Source: CBDFLA01 sp965248915 (GTDB taxonomy: Bacteria; Pseudomonadota; Alphaproteobacteria; M2410). From it: DNA of 64,000 bases. A program made the translations under genes and the position numbers. Of the stretch, positions 1 through 9,998 are shown piece by piece. The notes under the pieces were generated by a model that was not told the DNA's origin, made no database searches, and was given only the letters and a program-made list of their open reading frames with translations. Location of the stretch: contig OZ252216.1 of NCBI GenBank assembly GCA_965248915.1, positions 1,302,001 to 1,366,000 of the forward strand, written 5' to 3'. Position 1 is the first letter of the stretch, and every line of letters starts with the position of its first letter.

Positions 1-138
1 AGCGCCATAAACAATCCGCTCCGTGACGGACTTCTTGCCGTCCAACATCAGCGAATTCATGAATTTCGTAACAACAATATCCCCGAACTTTGGATCGGGA
101 AGCGTGTCTCTTTTTTCCGCGGCGTGACGTCGGGACAT
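1..138 (-). CDS. rpsG: 30S ribosomal protein S7, N-terminal part (cut by window edge)
   Basis: The minus strand from an ATG at 138 encodes 46 residues beginning MSRRHAAEKR and including KFMNSLMLDGKKS, the usual start of bacterial S7. S7 binds the 3' major domain of 16S rRNA and nucleates assembly of the small-subunit head. A purine-rich ribosome binding site (GGAGC) lies just upstream. The gene follows rpsL by 11 bases, as in the conserved str operon. The rest of the protein lies outside the window. Confidence 0.95.
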   Translation of the reverse strand, partial: MSRRHAAEKRDTLPDPKFGDIVVTKFMNSLMLDGKKSVTERIVYGA

Positions 139-149
139 GAAAAAGCTCC

Positions 150-521
150 TTACTTCGGCCGTTTGGCACCGTATTTCGAACGACGCTGGCGACGGTCCTT
201 GACGCCCTGCGTGTCCAAGACACCGCGCAAAATGTGATAGCGAACGCCAGGTAAATCCTTCACGCGACCACCGCGGATAAGAACAACGGAGTGTTCCTGC
301 AGATTGTGACCTTCACCCGGAATGTAGCTTGTGACTTCAAAGCCATTCGTCAAACGAACCCGCGCGACCTTCCTGAGAGCCGAGTTCGGCTTCTTAGGTG
401 TCGTCGTATAAACCCTAGTGCAAACACCACGCTTTTGCGGGCAAGCCTCTAGGGCAGGAACTTTGTTTCGTTTGACCGGCGCCTTTCTCGGCTTCCGGAT
501 AAGTTGGCTAATGGTTGGCAT
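150..521 (-). CDS. rpsL: 30S ribosomal protein S12
   Basis: The 123-residue product is full length for S12, which sits at the subunit interface and controls decoding accuracy. The hallmark loops TTTPKKPNSALRK and GGRVKDLPGVRYH are present. Both lysines that are commonly mutated in streptomycin resistance are retained, so the sequence is of the sensitive type. It is the first gene of the str operon here and precedes rpsG by 11 bases. A promoter about 250 bases upstream (774-802) implies a long untranslated leader. Confidence 0.98.
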   Translation of the reverse strand: MPTISQLIRKPRKAPVKRNKVPALEACPQKRGVCTRVYTTTPKKPNSALRKVARVRLTNGFEVTSYIPGEGHNLQEHSVVLIRGGRVKDLPGVRYHILRGVLDTQGVKDRRQRRSKYGAKRPK

Positions 522-773
522 ATCGCCGTCACCTCAAATTCGTCCAATCCAGCGCTGAATCACAAGGTGCGCACAATCCAATTAAGGGCTGCGCGCAGCT
601 CAAGAAACGCCCATACAAAACTCTGGCGCTCTCAAAAACAGAGGACCCAACAAGAAACCCTTGGGGTCATGTACCAATCTTCAGCGTTTAATCCTCGTCG
701 CAGCGTATAGTTCCGCAGTGGGCCAATGGCCTAAACACCCCAGACCTACGGCCTGCTGTTCAAAGGAGGCCTG
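522..773 (-). other. Long 5' leader of rpsL, no gene
   Basis: About 250 bases lie between the rpsL start codon and the best promoter. No convincing gene is seen in it on either strand. It contains the self-complementary stretch GCTGCGCGCAGC around 588-599. It may act as a regulatory leader, but no known leader motif is recognised. Confidence 0.4.
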
Positions 774-802
774 TACATACTTTTCGGAACCTGCCCCGTC
801 AA
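774..802 (-). promoter_or_regulatory. Sigma-70-type promoter for rpsL-rpsG
   Basis: On the minus strand TTGACG (797-802) and TATGTA (774-779) are separated by exactly 17 bases. This is a good match to housekeeping promoters. It lies between the rpoC terminator and rpsL, so it can restart transcription for the str operon. Transcription start is inferred only from spacing. Confidence 0.65.
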
Positions 803-875
803 CCCCCAAATCCCTGAAAAATAGCGTTTTTCAGCGATTCACGGAGCCAACGCCAACACCTTGTCAGAAGTTACG

Positions 876-909
876 AAAAAGGCCGCCCGAACCAACGTCC
901 AAACGGCCT
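876..909 (-). terminator. Rho-independent terminator after rpoC
   Basis: On the minus strand a 6-bp stem, AGGCCG with CGGCCT (904-909 and 880-885), is followed directly by a T5 tract (876-880). It lies about 40 bases past the rpoC stop codon. It would end the long secE-to-rpoC transcript before the separate rpsL promoter. The loop is long (18 bases), so efficiency is uncertain. Confidence 0.6.
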
Positions 910-947
910 CTAACTGGTGTTTTACAACAACATTATTGCGCGACGTC

Positions 948-3900
948 TTATGCGGCAGGTTCCTCACCAGCTGACACTTCAGCTTCTGGCGCTACTTCCG
1001 GCGCTTCAATCGCTGGCAAGGCCGCTTCTGCTTCCTCTGCCTTCGCCAAAGCAGCACGTTCCGCGAGAATCGCATCGTCCCGAGTGGTCGCCAGATTCTT
1101 GTATCTGGTGAGCGCACTGCCGGTGCCAGCCGGTATCAACCGACCGACAATAACGTTTTCTTTCAAACCAATGAGGTCGTCGGATTTCCCGTTGACCGCA
1201 GCTTCCGTGAGAACTCGTGTGGTTTCCTGGAAGGAAGCCGCAGAGATGAAGGATCTCGTTTGAAGGCTGGCTTTGGTAATTCCCAACAAAACAGGGTTTG
1301 CCGTTGCTTCTTTGCCGCCTTCGGCCTTCACACGCTCATTCATCTCCTCGAATTCAACGAGATCGACCTGCTCACCTTTGATAAAAGTGGAATCACCCGC
1401 ATCAACGATCTCCCTCTTCTGCAACATCTGGCGCACGATCACTTCGATATGCTTATCGTTGATCTTCACACCCTGCAGTCGGTAAACCTCCTGGATTTCG
1501 TTCACCAGATAAGAAGCGAGGCTCTCCACGCCGTTAATGGCCAAAATATCATGCGGAGCTGGGTTGCCGTCTAGCAGATACTCACCTTTTTCAATGAAGT
1601 CCCCTTCCCGAACCGAAAGGTGCTTGCCCTTAGGAATCAGATATTCGGAGTTTTCTTCATCTTCAGCTTCAGGTCGGATGACGATCCGGCGCTTGTTCTT
1701 ATAGTCGCGTCCGAATTCAACATAACCTGAGATCTCAGCAATAATAGCGTGATCCTTGGGACGACGAGCCTCAAATAGCTCAGCTACCCTTGGCAGACCA
1801 CCGGTAATATCCCGGGTTTTCGCACCTTCTGTCGGGATCCGAGCCAGTGAATCACCAGCATGAACCAATGATCCATCTTCAACTGATAGAATTGCGTCCA
1901 CGGAAAGCAAGTAACGTGCGTCATTACCGTTCGCGAGTTTCAGTACTTCACCATCGTCATCAACCAAAGAAATTGCTGGACGCAAATCACCACCACGTGT
2001 GTTGGTTCGCCAATCAACAACGACCTTGTTCGAAATACCGGTTGCTTCATCGACCACTTCACGGATCGAAACACCGTCCACCAAGTCTTCCAACTTCACG
2101 GTGCCATTGAGCTCCGTGATAATCGGAATGGTGTAAGGGTCCCACTCACCGATACGTTGACCACGCTTAACCTCAGCACCATCATCAACAAGAAGGCGCG
2201 TTCCATATGTAACCTTATGGTTCGCCTTTTCTTTGCCCTTCTCATCTGTCACGGTGACTTGCGCGTTTCGTCCCATGACAATAAGAGCCCCCGAGCTGTC
2301 TTTTACAACATTCCGGTTCTTGATCAAGATTTGACCGTCTTGCGTGGTTTCAATAAAGGACTGGTCGGCAACCTGCGCTGTTCCACCAATGTGGAAAGTA
2401 CGCATGGTCAACTGGGTACCAGGCTCACCAATCGACTGCGCCGCAATAACACCAACCGCTTCACCAATATTCACCATGGTTCCACGAGCCAGATCGCGAC
2501 CGTAGCAGTTACCACAAACACCGCCTCTGGTGTCACAGGTCAGAACAGAGCGAATTTTGACCGTCGAAACACCAGCCTGCTCAATCAGCTCGGCTTGCAC
2601 TTCAGAGATCTCATCACGCTTCTTGGCCAAAACCTCATCTGTCAAGGGATGGACAATATCTTCAACAGCTGTCCGACCCAGAATACGCTCACTCAAAGCC
2701 TCAACCACTTCGCCGCCTTCAACAACAGCACCAACGGTCAAACCATCTGTAGATCCGCAATCCCGTTCCACAATGATTGAATCCTGAGCAACGTCGACTA
2801 GGCGACGTGTCAGATACCCGGAGTTTGCAGTCTTAAGCGCCGTATCAGCCAAACCCTTACGGGCACCGTGCGTCGAGTTAAAGTACTCAAGCACCGAAAG
2901 GCCTTCTTTAAAGTTGGAAATAATCGGTGTCTCAATGATTTCACCGGAAGGCTTCGCCATGAGACCGCGCATTCCAGCGAGCTGTTTCATTTGCGCGGCA
3001 CTACCACGAGCACCCGAGTGAGCCATCATATAGATCGAGTTAACCTCAAGATCCCGTCCGGTTTCCTCGTCTTTGCCAGTGCTTGAAATGCGCATCATCA
3101 TTTCGTCAGCCACACGCTCCGTGCACCGCGCCCAAGCATCAACAACCTTGTTGTACTTCTCACGTTGAGTGATAAGGCCATCCACGTATTGCTCTTCATA
3201 CTCACGAGCAAGCGAGCGCGTTTCATCGACCAAGGTCACCTTGGTGTCAGGAATGACCATGTCGTCTTTACCAAACGAGATACCGGCACGACAGGCTTCT
3301 TTAAAGCCAACTGCCATGACCCGGTCACAGAACAGAACGGTCTCTTTCTGACCGCAATGACGGTAAACTTCATCGATAACAGAAGAAATTTCTTTCTTCG
3401 TCAAAACACGGTCAACAAGCGCCAAAGGCACCTTCTTGTTCTTAGGCAGCAGTTCGGCAAGACGCAAACGACCAGCAGTGGTGTCGATGATCTTGTCGAC
3501 GATATTGCCTTCCTCGTCAGCAATTTCGAAACGACACTTGACCTTGGCATGCAACGTAATCGCCTTGGCATGAAGTGCATGTTCAACTTCCGCCACGCTT
3601 GAGAAGACCATGCCTTCGCCAGGCTCATTGTCCTTCTCAATTGTAAGGTAGTAGATACCCAGAACAATATCCTGACTTGGAACGATAATCGGCTTACCGT
3701 TGGCCGGGTGCAGGATGTTGTTAGTGGACATCATCAACACACGAGCTTCAAGCTGCGCCTCCAGAGAGAGAGGCACGTGAACCGCCATTTGGTCACCGTC
3801 AAAGTCGGCATTGAAAGCCGTACAGACGAGCGGGTGAAGCTGGATAGCTTTTCCCTCAATGAGTACTGGCTCAAAAGCTTGAATGCCCAAACGGTGCAAT

Positions 3901-5189
3901 GTTGGCGCCCTGTTCAAGAGAACGGGATGTTCGCGGATTACTTCTTCAAGAATATCCCAAACCTCAGGTTTCTCTTTCTCCACCATCTTCTTGGCTTGCT
4001 TCACCGTGCCTGAAAGGCCCTTCGCATCAAGACGCGAATAGATGAAGGGCTTGAAGAGTTCCAAAGCCATTTTCTTCGGCAAACCACACTGGTGAAGTTT
4101 GAGTTCAGGACCAACCACAATCACTGAACGGCCCGAATAGTCGACCCGCTTACCAAGCAGGTTCTGACGGAAGCGGCCTTGCTTACCCTTCAGCATATCT
4201 GACAGGGATTTCAGCGGACGTTTGTGTGCGCCGGTGATGACGCGGCCGCGACGACCATTGTCAAACAATGCATCGACAGATTCTTGCAACATCCGTTTTT
4301 CATTTCGGATGATGATGTCTGGAGCGCGAAGCTCGATAAGACGCTTCAGACGATTGTTACGATTGATCACCCGACGATAGAGATCATTTAGATCAGATGT
4401 CGCAAACCGACCGCCATCCAGCGGAACCAAAGGGCGCAGTTCCGGAGGAATGACGGGAACAACGGTCATGATCATCCATTCCGGACGATTGCCAGATGTC
4501 ATGAACGCTTCAATAAGCTTGAGACGCTTCACCAACTTCTTCGGTTTCAGTTCTGACGTCGTTTCAGAAATCTCGACACGAATGTCATCGCATGCTTTTT
4601 CCATGTCGATTGACATCAGCATGTCGCGGATGGCCTCCGCGCCGATACCAGCAGTAAAGCTGTCCGGGCCATACTCGTCTTGCGCCTGCATGAAGGCTTC
4701 TTCTGAAAGCAACTCACCCTTCTTCAGCGACGTTAGACCTGGCTCAATAACGACCCAGTGCTCGAAATAAAGGATCCGCTCAAGATCCTTCAACGTCATA
4801 TCCAGCATCAAACCAATCCGGCTTGGCAGGGATTTCAGGAACCAAATGTGTGCCACTGGCGACGCGAGTTCGATATGGCCCATCCGTTCACGACGGACTT
4901 TCGACAAAGTGACTTCGACGCCGCACTTCTCGCAAACGATGCCCTTGTATTTCATGCGTTTGTACTTACCGCACAGGCATTCATAATCTTTGATTGGACC
5001 AAAGATACGAGCACAAAACAGACCGTCACGTTCCGGCTTAAATGTCCGATAGTTGATCGTTTCCGGTTTCCGAATTTCCCCAAAAGACCACGACAGGATC
5101 TTCTCAGGGCTTACCAGCGAAATACGGATACGATCAAATGCTGGAGCAACACTTGCCGTATTGAATACATTCATTACGTCTTGCTTCAT
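948..5189 (-). CDS. rpoC: DNA-directed RNA polymerase subunit beta'
   Basis: The 1413-residue product is the catalytic beta' subunit of RNA polymerase. The N-terminal zinc ribbon (CLCGKYKRMKYKG then CEKCGVE, residues about 70-90), the catalytic NADFDGDQM motif that holds the active-site magnesium (about residue 465) and the second zinc site CDTRGGVCGNCYGRD (about 890) are all visible. The C-terminus is an Ala/Glu-rich tail of about 35 residues. The gene follows rpoB by 77 bases, belongs to the same operon and is followed by a terminator. Confidence 0.99.
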   Translation of the reverse strand: MKQDVMNVFNTASVAPAFDRIRISLVSPEKILSWSFGEIRKPETINYRTFKPERDGLFCARIFGPIKDYECLCGKYKRMKYKGIVCEKCGVEVTLSKVRRERMGHIELASPVAHIWFLKSLPSRIGLMLDMTLKDLERILYFEHWVVIEPGLTSLKKGELLSEEAFMQAQDEYGPDSFTAGIGAEAIRDMLMSIDMEKACDDIRVEISETTSELKPKKLVKRLKLIEAFMTSGNRPEWMIMTVVPVIPPELRPLVPLDGGRFATSDLNDLYRRVINRNNRLKRLIELRAPDIIIRNEKRMLQESVDALFDNGRRGRVITGAHKRPLKSLSDMLKGKQGRFRQNLLGKRVDYSGRSVIVVGPELKLHQCGLPKKMALELFKPFIYSRLDAKGLSGTVKQAKKMVEKEKPEVWDILEEVIREHPVLLNRAPTLHRLGIQAFEPVLIEGKAIQLHPLVCTAFNADFDGDQMAVHVPLSLEAQLEARVLMMSTNNILHPANGKPIIVPSQDIVLGIYYLTIEKDNEPGEGMVFSSVAEVEHALHAKAITLHAKVKCRFEIADEEGNIVDKIIDTTAGRLRLAELLPKNKKVPLALVDRVLTKKEISSVIDEVYRHCGQKETVLFCDRVMAVGFKEACRAGISFGKDDMVIPDTKVTLVDETRSLAREYEEQYVDGLITQREKYNKVVDAWARCTERVADEMMMRISSTGKDEETGRDLEVNSIYMMAHSGARGSAAQMKQLAGMRGLMAKPSGEIIETPIISNFKEGLSVLEYFNSTHGARKGLADTALKTANSGYLTRRLVDVAQDSIIVERDCGSTDGLTVGAVVEGGEVVEALSERILGRTAVEDIVHPLTDEVLAKKRDEISEVQAELIEQAGVSTVKIRSVLTCDTRGGVCGNCYGRDLARGTMVNIGEAVGVIAAQSIGEPGTQLTMRTFHIGGTAQVADQSFIETTQDGQILIKNRNVVKDSSGALIVMGRNAQVTVTDEKGKEKANHKVTYGTRLLVDDGAEVKRGQRIGEWDPYTIPIITELNGTVKLEDLVDGVSIREVVDEATGISNKVVVDWRTNTRGGDLRPAISLVDDDGEVLKLANGNDARYLLSVDAILSVEDGSLVHAGDSLARIPTEGAKTRDITGGLPRVAELFEARRPKDHAIIAEISGYVEFGRDYKNKRRIVIRPEAEDEENSEYLIPKGKHLSVREGDFIEKGEYLLDGNPAPHDILAINGVESLASYLVNEIQEVYRLQGVKINDKHIEVIVRQMLQKREIVDAGDSTFIKGEQVDLVEFEEMNERVKAEGGKEATANPVLLGITKASLQTRSFISAASFQETTRVLTEAAVNGKSDDLIGLKENVIVGRLIPAGTGSALTRYKNLATTRDDAILAERAALAKAEEAEAALPAIEAPEVAPEAEVSAGEEPAA

Positions 5190-5266
5190 GGAGTATTTCT
5201 CCTACTGCGCGGTAATTTCCGCACTTTCACGAATTTTATTCGTCTGCAAATATCAACTATCAACAC

Positions 5267-8200
5267 TTACTCAGCTGCTTCCGAAGTTGGCGCTTCCAAG
5301 CCTTGCAACAACTCGACGTTCAACCCGAGAGATCGCATTTCTTTGACCAACACATTGAAACTTTCAGGAATACCCGCCTCAAACGTGTCATCGCCACGCA
5401 CGATCGCCTCATAGACTTTCGTCCGGCCGGCTACGTCATCCGATTTTACAGTCAGCATTTCCTGCAAGGTGTAGGCAGCGCCATAAGCCTCAAGCGCCCA
5501 GACTTCCATTTCACCGAAGCGCTGGCCACCAAACTGAGCTTTACCACCCAACGGTTGCTGGGTAACCAAGGAGTATGGACCAATTGAACGAGCGTGAATT
5601 TTGTCGTCCACCAAGTGGTGAAGTTTGAGCATGTAGATATAGCCCACTGTCACCGAACGTTGGAATGCCTCACCCGTACGTCCGTCAAAGAGTGTAACCT
5701 GCCCAGAACTGTTCAGGCCTGCCTTAACCAGCATGTGGTCAATGTCCTTCTCGCGCGCACCGTCAAACACCGGCGTCGCAATTGGCACACCACGCTGCAG
5801 ATTGGTCGCCAACTCCGCCAGCTCTGACCCATTCATGCTCTTGATGTCATCATCAAACTCATAAACATCGACGATCTTCTGACGAAGTTCATCAACTGTA
5901 CTGCCCCGTTGATAAGCTTCCAACGCTTCCTTGACTTGACCGCCCAAACCGCGACATGCCCAACCCAAATGGGTTTCCAGGATTTGTCCGACATTCATCC
6001 GACTAGGCACACCGAGTGGATTCAGAACCACATCAACAGGGGTTCCATCTTCCAGATAAGGCATGTCTTCAACAGGGATGATCTTAGAGATCACACCCTT
6101 ATTGCCGTGACGACCAGCCATTTTGTCACCAGGTTGAAGCTTACGCTTCACAGCAATGAAGACTTTGACCATCTTCATCACACCCGGAGGCAACTCATCA
6201 CCACGTTGCAGTTTGTCGACTTTGTCTTCAAAACGCATTTGCAAACGAGACTTGGCTTCTTCAAACAAGCGATTAAGAGCTTCAACCTCGCCCATAGCTT
6301 TGTCGTTATCGAGAGCAACCTCCCACCACTTACTACGGGGAACTGCATCCAAGTCTTCTTCTGAGAGTATCGCACCTGTCCGAATGCCGGTTGGGCCTGA
6401 CACCATCTTCTTACCAAGCAGCAATTCGCGAAGACGGCCATAAATGTTGCGCTCTAGAATGGTCAGCTCATCATTGCGGTCTTTCGCCAAACGATCGATT
6501 TCGTCCCGCTCGATAGACATTGCACGTTCGTCTTTGTCGATGCCATGACGATTGAAGACCCGAACTTCAACCACTGTACCGGCAACACCAGGTGGTAGTT
6601 TCAGTGAGGTGTCACGGACATCTGATGCTTTTTCACCAAAGATCGCGCGCAAGAGTTTCTCTTCCGGCGTCATTGGAGATTCGCCCTTCGGCGTGATCTT
6701 ACCAACCAGAATGTCGCCTGGGTGCACTTCAGCCCCAATGTAGACAATCCCGGCTTCGTCCAAGTTCTTCAAAGCTTCCTCGCCGACATTTGGAATATCG
6801 CGCGTGATCTCTTCAGGGCCAAGCTTGGTATCTCGTGCCATCACTTCAAACTCTTCGATGTGAATGGACGTAAACACGTCATCACGCACGATACGTTCGG
6901 AGATGAGGATGGAGTCCTCGAAGTTGTAACCATTCCAAGGCATGAACGCGACCAATACGTTCTTACCCAAAGCAAGTTCGCCGAGATCCGTTGACGGGCC
7001 GTCCGCGATGATATCGCCGGCCCGCACCTTGTCACCAACCTTGACGATTGGACGTTGGTTGATTGACGTATCTTGGTTTGAGCGTTGGAATTTTTGCAGG
7101 TTGTAGATATCAACCCCAGGCTTCGAAGGATCTGTTTCCTCTGTCGCCCGAACGACAATCCGTGTGGCATCAACCTGATCCACAACACCGGGGCGACGAG
7201 CCCCTATGGCAGCGCCTGAGTCACGTGCCACGATAGATTCCATGCCCGTCCCAACCAAAGGTGCATCCGCCTTGATCAGCGGTACGGCTTGGCGTTGCAT
7301 GTTCGAACCCATCAAGGCTCGGTTTGCATCATCATTTTCCAAGAACGGAATGAGCGCCGCAGCAACTGACACCAACTGTTTCGGCGAAACATCGATGAAG
7401 TCGAGGCTATCTGGTGACACCATGGCGAAGTCGCCAGCTTGTCGTGCCGACACCAGATCACTTTCAAACGTCCCATCTGACTTCACAACCGCGTTCGCTT
7501 GCGCAATGCAGTATTTGCCCTCTTCCATCGCTGAAAGATAAACAACCTCGCTTGCGACCTTACCTTTCGCGACCTTGCGATAAGGACTTTCAATAAAGCC
7601 GTACTTGTTAACCCGCGCGTAGGTCGCCAGTGAATTGATCAGGCCAATATTTGGACCTTCTGGTGTTTCAATCGGGCAAATTCGACCGTAGTGCGTTGGA
7701 TGCACGTCACGAACTTCAAAACCCGCTCGCTCTCTTGTCAAACCACCCGGGCCAAGCGCCGAAAGACGGCGTTTGTGCGTAATCTCGGACAATGGATTTG
7801 TCTGATCCATAAATTGGCTCAACTGCGATGAACCAAAGAACTCACGCACTGCTGCAGCCGCTGGTTTCGCATTGATCAAATCATGCGGCATCACTGTGTC
7901 GATATCGACAGAACTCATGCGCTCTTTGATCGCGCGCTCCATACGCAACAAGCCAATGCGATACTGATTCTCCATCAGCTCGCCCACGGAACGCACACGA
8001 CGGTTGCCCAAATGGTCAATGTCATCGATTTCGCCGCGCCCATCACGCAGATCAACAAGTGTCTTGATGACCGCGAGAATGTCGTCTCTGCGTAAGACAC
8101 GCACCGTGTCTTCTGCGTCAAGACCCAAACGCATATTCATTTTTACCCGGCCAACCGCCGACAAATCATACCGCTCTGAATCGAAGAAGAGACCGCTAAA

Positions 8201-9370
8201 CAGCGCTTCTGCCGTTTCAAGCGTTGGCGGCTCACCCGGACGCATGACCCGGTAAATATCGACAAGCGCTTGATCACGGTTTTCCGCTTTGTCAGCGGTC
8301 ATCGTGTTGCGCATAAATCCACCGATATTGATGTGGTCAATATCAAGGGTCTCGATTTCTTTCTCTCCGGCCTCGAGAAGTTCGGCCACTCTCTCAGCGG
8401 TCAACTCTTCACCGGCTTCCGCAAAAATCTCCCCGGTTTTGACGTCCACCACGTCTTTCGCCATATAACGTCCGGCCAGTTCTTCGTCCGTGACCAAGAG
8501 GTCTTTCAGGCCTTCTTCGCTGAGCTTACGGGCCAAGCGAGGCGTAATCTTTCGTCCTGCTTCAACAACAACTTCGCCGTTCTTCGCATTTATTAGGTCG
8601 TGCGCAGGAACAATACCGCGCATGCGCTCCGGCATGAACGGTGTCTTCCAACCCTTCTTGAACTTCTTGTAGGAAACGGAACCATAGAAATGGTCGAGAA
8701 TTTCCTCGCTAACCATACCCAAGGCAAAAAGGAGTGTTGTAACTGGCAGTTTGCGGCGACGGTCGATACGCACGTGCACAATGTCTTTAGCGTCAAATTC
8801 AAAATCAAGCCACGATCCTCGGTATGGAATAACCCGTGCTGCAAAGAGCAGCTTTCCGGAGGAATGAGTCTTGCCCTTGTCATGGTCGAAAAACACACCA
8901 GGCGACCGGTGCATCTGGCTAACAATAACCCGTTCCGTACCATTGACGACAAAGGTGCCATTGTCGGTCATGAATGGCATATCGCCCATGTATACATCTT
9001 GTTCTTTGATGTCTTTGACCGATTTTGCGCCTGTGTCTTCATCGACTTCAAAGACGATGAGACGCAGTGTCACTTTCAGCGGTGCGGCAAACGTCATGCC
9101 CCGCTGCTGACATTCTTCGACATCGTATTTGGGCTTCTCAAACTCGTATTTCACGTATTCGAGGGTCGAGGTTTCCGAAAAATCTGAAATCGGAAAGACC
9201 GACTTAAAAACGGCCTGCAATCCACTATCGTCCCGAACAGAGGGATCGACCTGCAGGAATTGATCGTATGACTTCTTTTGAACCTCAATGAGGTTAGGCA
9301 TTGTCGTTGTTTCGGAAATACGCCCGAACGACTTGCGGATCCTTTTTCGACCAGTGAAGGACTGCGCCAT
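5267..9370 (-). CDS. rpoB: DNA-directed RNA polymerase subunit beta
   Basis: The 1367-residue beta subunit is complete. The rifampicin pocket (GSSQLSQFMDQTNPLSEITH) is of the sensitive type, and the conserved GRHGNKGV and PLGGKAQFGGQRFGEMEVWA motifs are present. A longer reading frame begins six codons upstream, but ATG at 9370 is preceded by GAGAGGA at good spacing and gives the usual start MAQSFTGRKR. Two hairpins between rplL and rpoB suggest that its expression is adjusted relative to the ribosomal proteins. Confidence 0.98.
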   Translation of the reverse strand: MAQSFTGRKRIRKSFGRISETTTMPNLIEVQKKSYDQFLQVDPSVRDDSGLQAVFKSVFPISDFSETSTLEYVKYEFEKPKYDVEECQQRGMTFAAPLKVTLRLIVFEVDEDTGAKSVKDIKEQDVYMGDMPFMTDNGTFVVNGTERVIVSQMHRSPGVFFDHDKGKTHSSGKLLFAARVIPYRGSWLDFEFDAKDIVHVRIDRRRKLPVTTLLFALGMVSEEILDHFYGSVSYKKFKKGWKTPFMPERMRGIVPAHDLINAKNGEVVVEAGRKITPRLARKLSEEGLKDLLVTDEELAGRYMAKDVVDVKTGEIFAEAGEELTAERVAELLEAGEKEIETLDIDHINIGGFMRNTMTADKAENRDQALVDIYRVMRPGEPPTLETAEALFSGLFFDSERYDLSAVGRVKMNMRLGLDAEDTVRVLRRDDILAVIKTLVDLRDGRGEIDDIDHLGNRRVRSVGELMENQYRIGLLRMERAIKERMSSVDIDTVMPHDLINAKPAAAAVREFFGSSQLSQFMDQTNPLSEITHKRRLSALGPGGLTRERAGFEVRDVHPTHYGRICPIETPEGPNIGLINSLATYARVNKYGFIESPYRKVAKGKVASEVVYLSAMEEGKYCIAQANAVVKSDGTFESDLVSARQAGDFAMVSPDSLDFIDVSPKQLVSVAAALIPFLENDDANRALMGSNMQRQAVPLIKADAPLVGTGMESIVARDSGAAIGARRPGVVDQVDATRIVVRATEETDPSKPGVDIYNLQKFQRSNQDTSINQRPIVKVGDKVRAGDIIADGPSTDLGELALGKNVLVAFMPWNGYNFEDSILISERIVRDDVFTSIHIEEFEVMARDTKLGPEEITRDIPNVGEEALKNLDEAGIVYIGAEVHPGDILVGKITPKGESPMTPEEKLLRAIFGEKASDVRDTSLKLPPGVAGTVVEVRVFNRHGIDKDERAMSIERDEIDRLAKDRNDELTILERNIYGRLRELLLGKKMVSGPTGIRTGAILSEEDLDAVPRSKWWEVALDNDKAMGEVEALNRLFEEAKSRLQMRFEDKVDKLQRGDELPPGVMKMVKVFIAVKRKLQPGDKMAGRHGNKGVISKIIPVEDMPYLEDGTPVDVVLNPLGVPSRMNVGQILETHLGWACRGLGGQVKEALEAYQRGSTVDELRQKIVDVYEFDDDIKSMNGSELAELATNLQRGVPIATPVFDGAREKDIDHMLVKAGLNSSGQVTLFDGRTGEAFQRSVTVGYIYMLKLHHLVDDKIHARSIGPYSLVTQQPLGGKAQFGGQRFGEMEVWALEAYGAAYTLQEMLTVKSDDVAGRTKVYEAIVRGDDTFEAGIPESFNVLVKEMRSLGLNVELLQGLEAPTSEAAE

Positions 9371-9490
9371 GTTTATTCCTCTCGCCACTTTATCAATGAT
9401 TCAGCAGTGAACCCTTGTTTTCTGCGGTGAAGGTCACCACCCTGGGATTTTCGCCACATCCCCTGTCTTTGGTTTCTAATTCGAGACGCC

Positions 9491-9526
9491 AAAAACCGGC
9501 CTCGCGCCGCAAATTTGCAAGGCCGG
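9491..9526 (-). terminator. Hairpin with T tract in the rplL-rpoB gap (probable attenuator)
   Basis: On the minus strand CCGGCCT (9520-9526) pairs with AGGCCGG (9496-9502) and is followed by five Ts (9491-9495). The two arms form a 7-bp GC-rich stem. It sits after rplL and about 120 bases before the rpoB start. In E. coli a partial terminator at the same place lowers rpoBC transcription relative to rplJL. The same role is inferred here. Confidence 0.6.
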
Positions 9527-9543
9527 ATCTGGTAGAATTAGAG

Positions 9544-9569
9544 GTCGGTGGGCAAAGTCACCCACCGAC
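9544..9569 (-). other. Second hairpin just after rplL, possible processing site
   Basis: GTCGGTGGG (9544-9552) is the exact reverse complement of CCCACCGAC (9561-9569), giving a 9-bp stem with an 8-base loop six bases past the rplL stop. No T tract follows it. It could protect the rplL end or be an RNase III-like processing site, as known in the E. coli rplL-rpoB spacer. Function is inferred. Confidence 0.5.
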
Positions 9570-9575
9570 TACGCA

Positions 9576-9953
9576 TTACTTCAGCTCAACGCCCGCACCA
9601 GCTGCTTCAAGCTTACCTTTAAGCTCTTCCGCTTCGTCTTTGCTCACGTCGGCTTTGACATCTTTCGGTGCACCTTCAACAAGCTCTTTGGCTTCCTTCA
9701 GGCCAAGACCAGTGATGGCCCGCACTTCTTTGATGACATTGATCTTCTTTTCGCCTGCAGAAGTAAGTACGACGGTGAATTCCGTCTGCTCTTCTGCAGC
9801 TGCGGCATCACCACCAGCGCCCGGAGCGGCTGCAACAGCAACCGGAGCGGCGGCAGAAACGCCCCACTTTTCTTCCAGCATCTTGGAAAGCTCTGCAGCC
9901 TCCATTACCGTCAAGCTGGAAAGGTCTTCAGCAATTTGTTCTAGATTTGCCAT
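9576..9953 (-). CDS. rplL: 50S ribosomal protein L7/L12
   Basis: The 125-residue product is the stalk protein of the large subunit, which recruits translation GTPases. The N-terminal dimerisation helix region (EDLSSLTVMEAAELSKMLEE), an Ala/Gly-rich hinge (residues about 36-52) and the C-terminal factor-binding domain with KINVIKEVRAITGLGLKEAK are all recognisable. It follows rplJ by 45 bases, as expected for the L10-L12 stalk pair, and is followed by two hairpins before rpoB. Confidence 0.98.
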   Translation of the reverse strand: MANLEQIAEDLSSLTVMEAAELSKMLEEKWGVSAAAPVAVAAAPGAGGDAAAAEEQTEFTVVLTSAGEKKINVIKEVRAITGLGLKEAKELVEGAPKDVKADVSKDEAEELKGKLEAAGAGVELK

Positions 9954-9998
9954 TTTTCAAGTTCCTATCGATTTGAATCTGGTTGACGTCACTAATGT

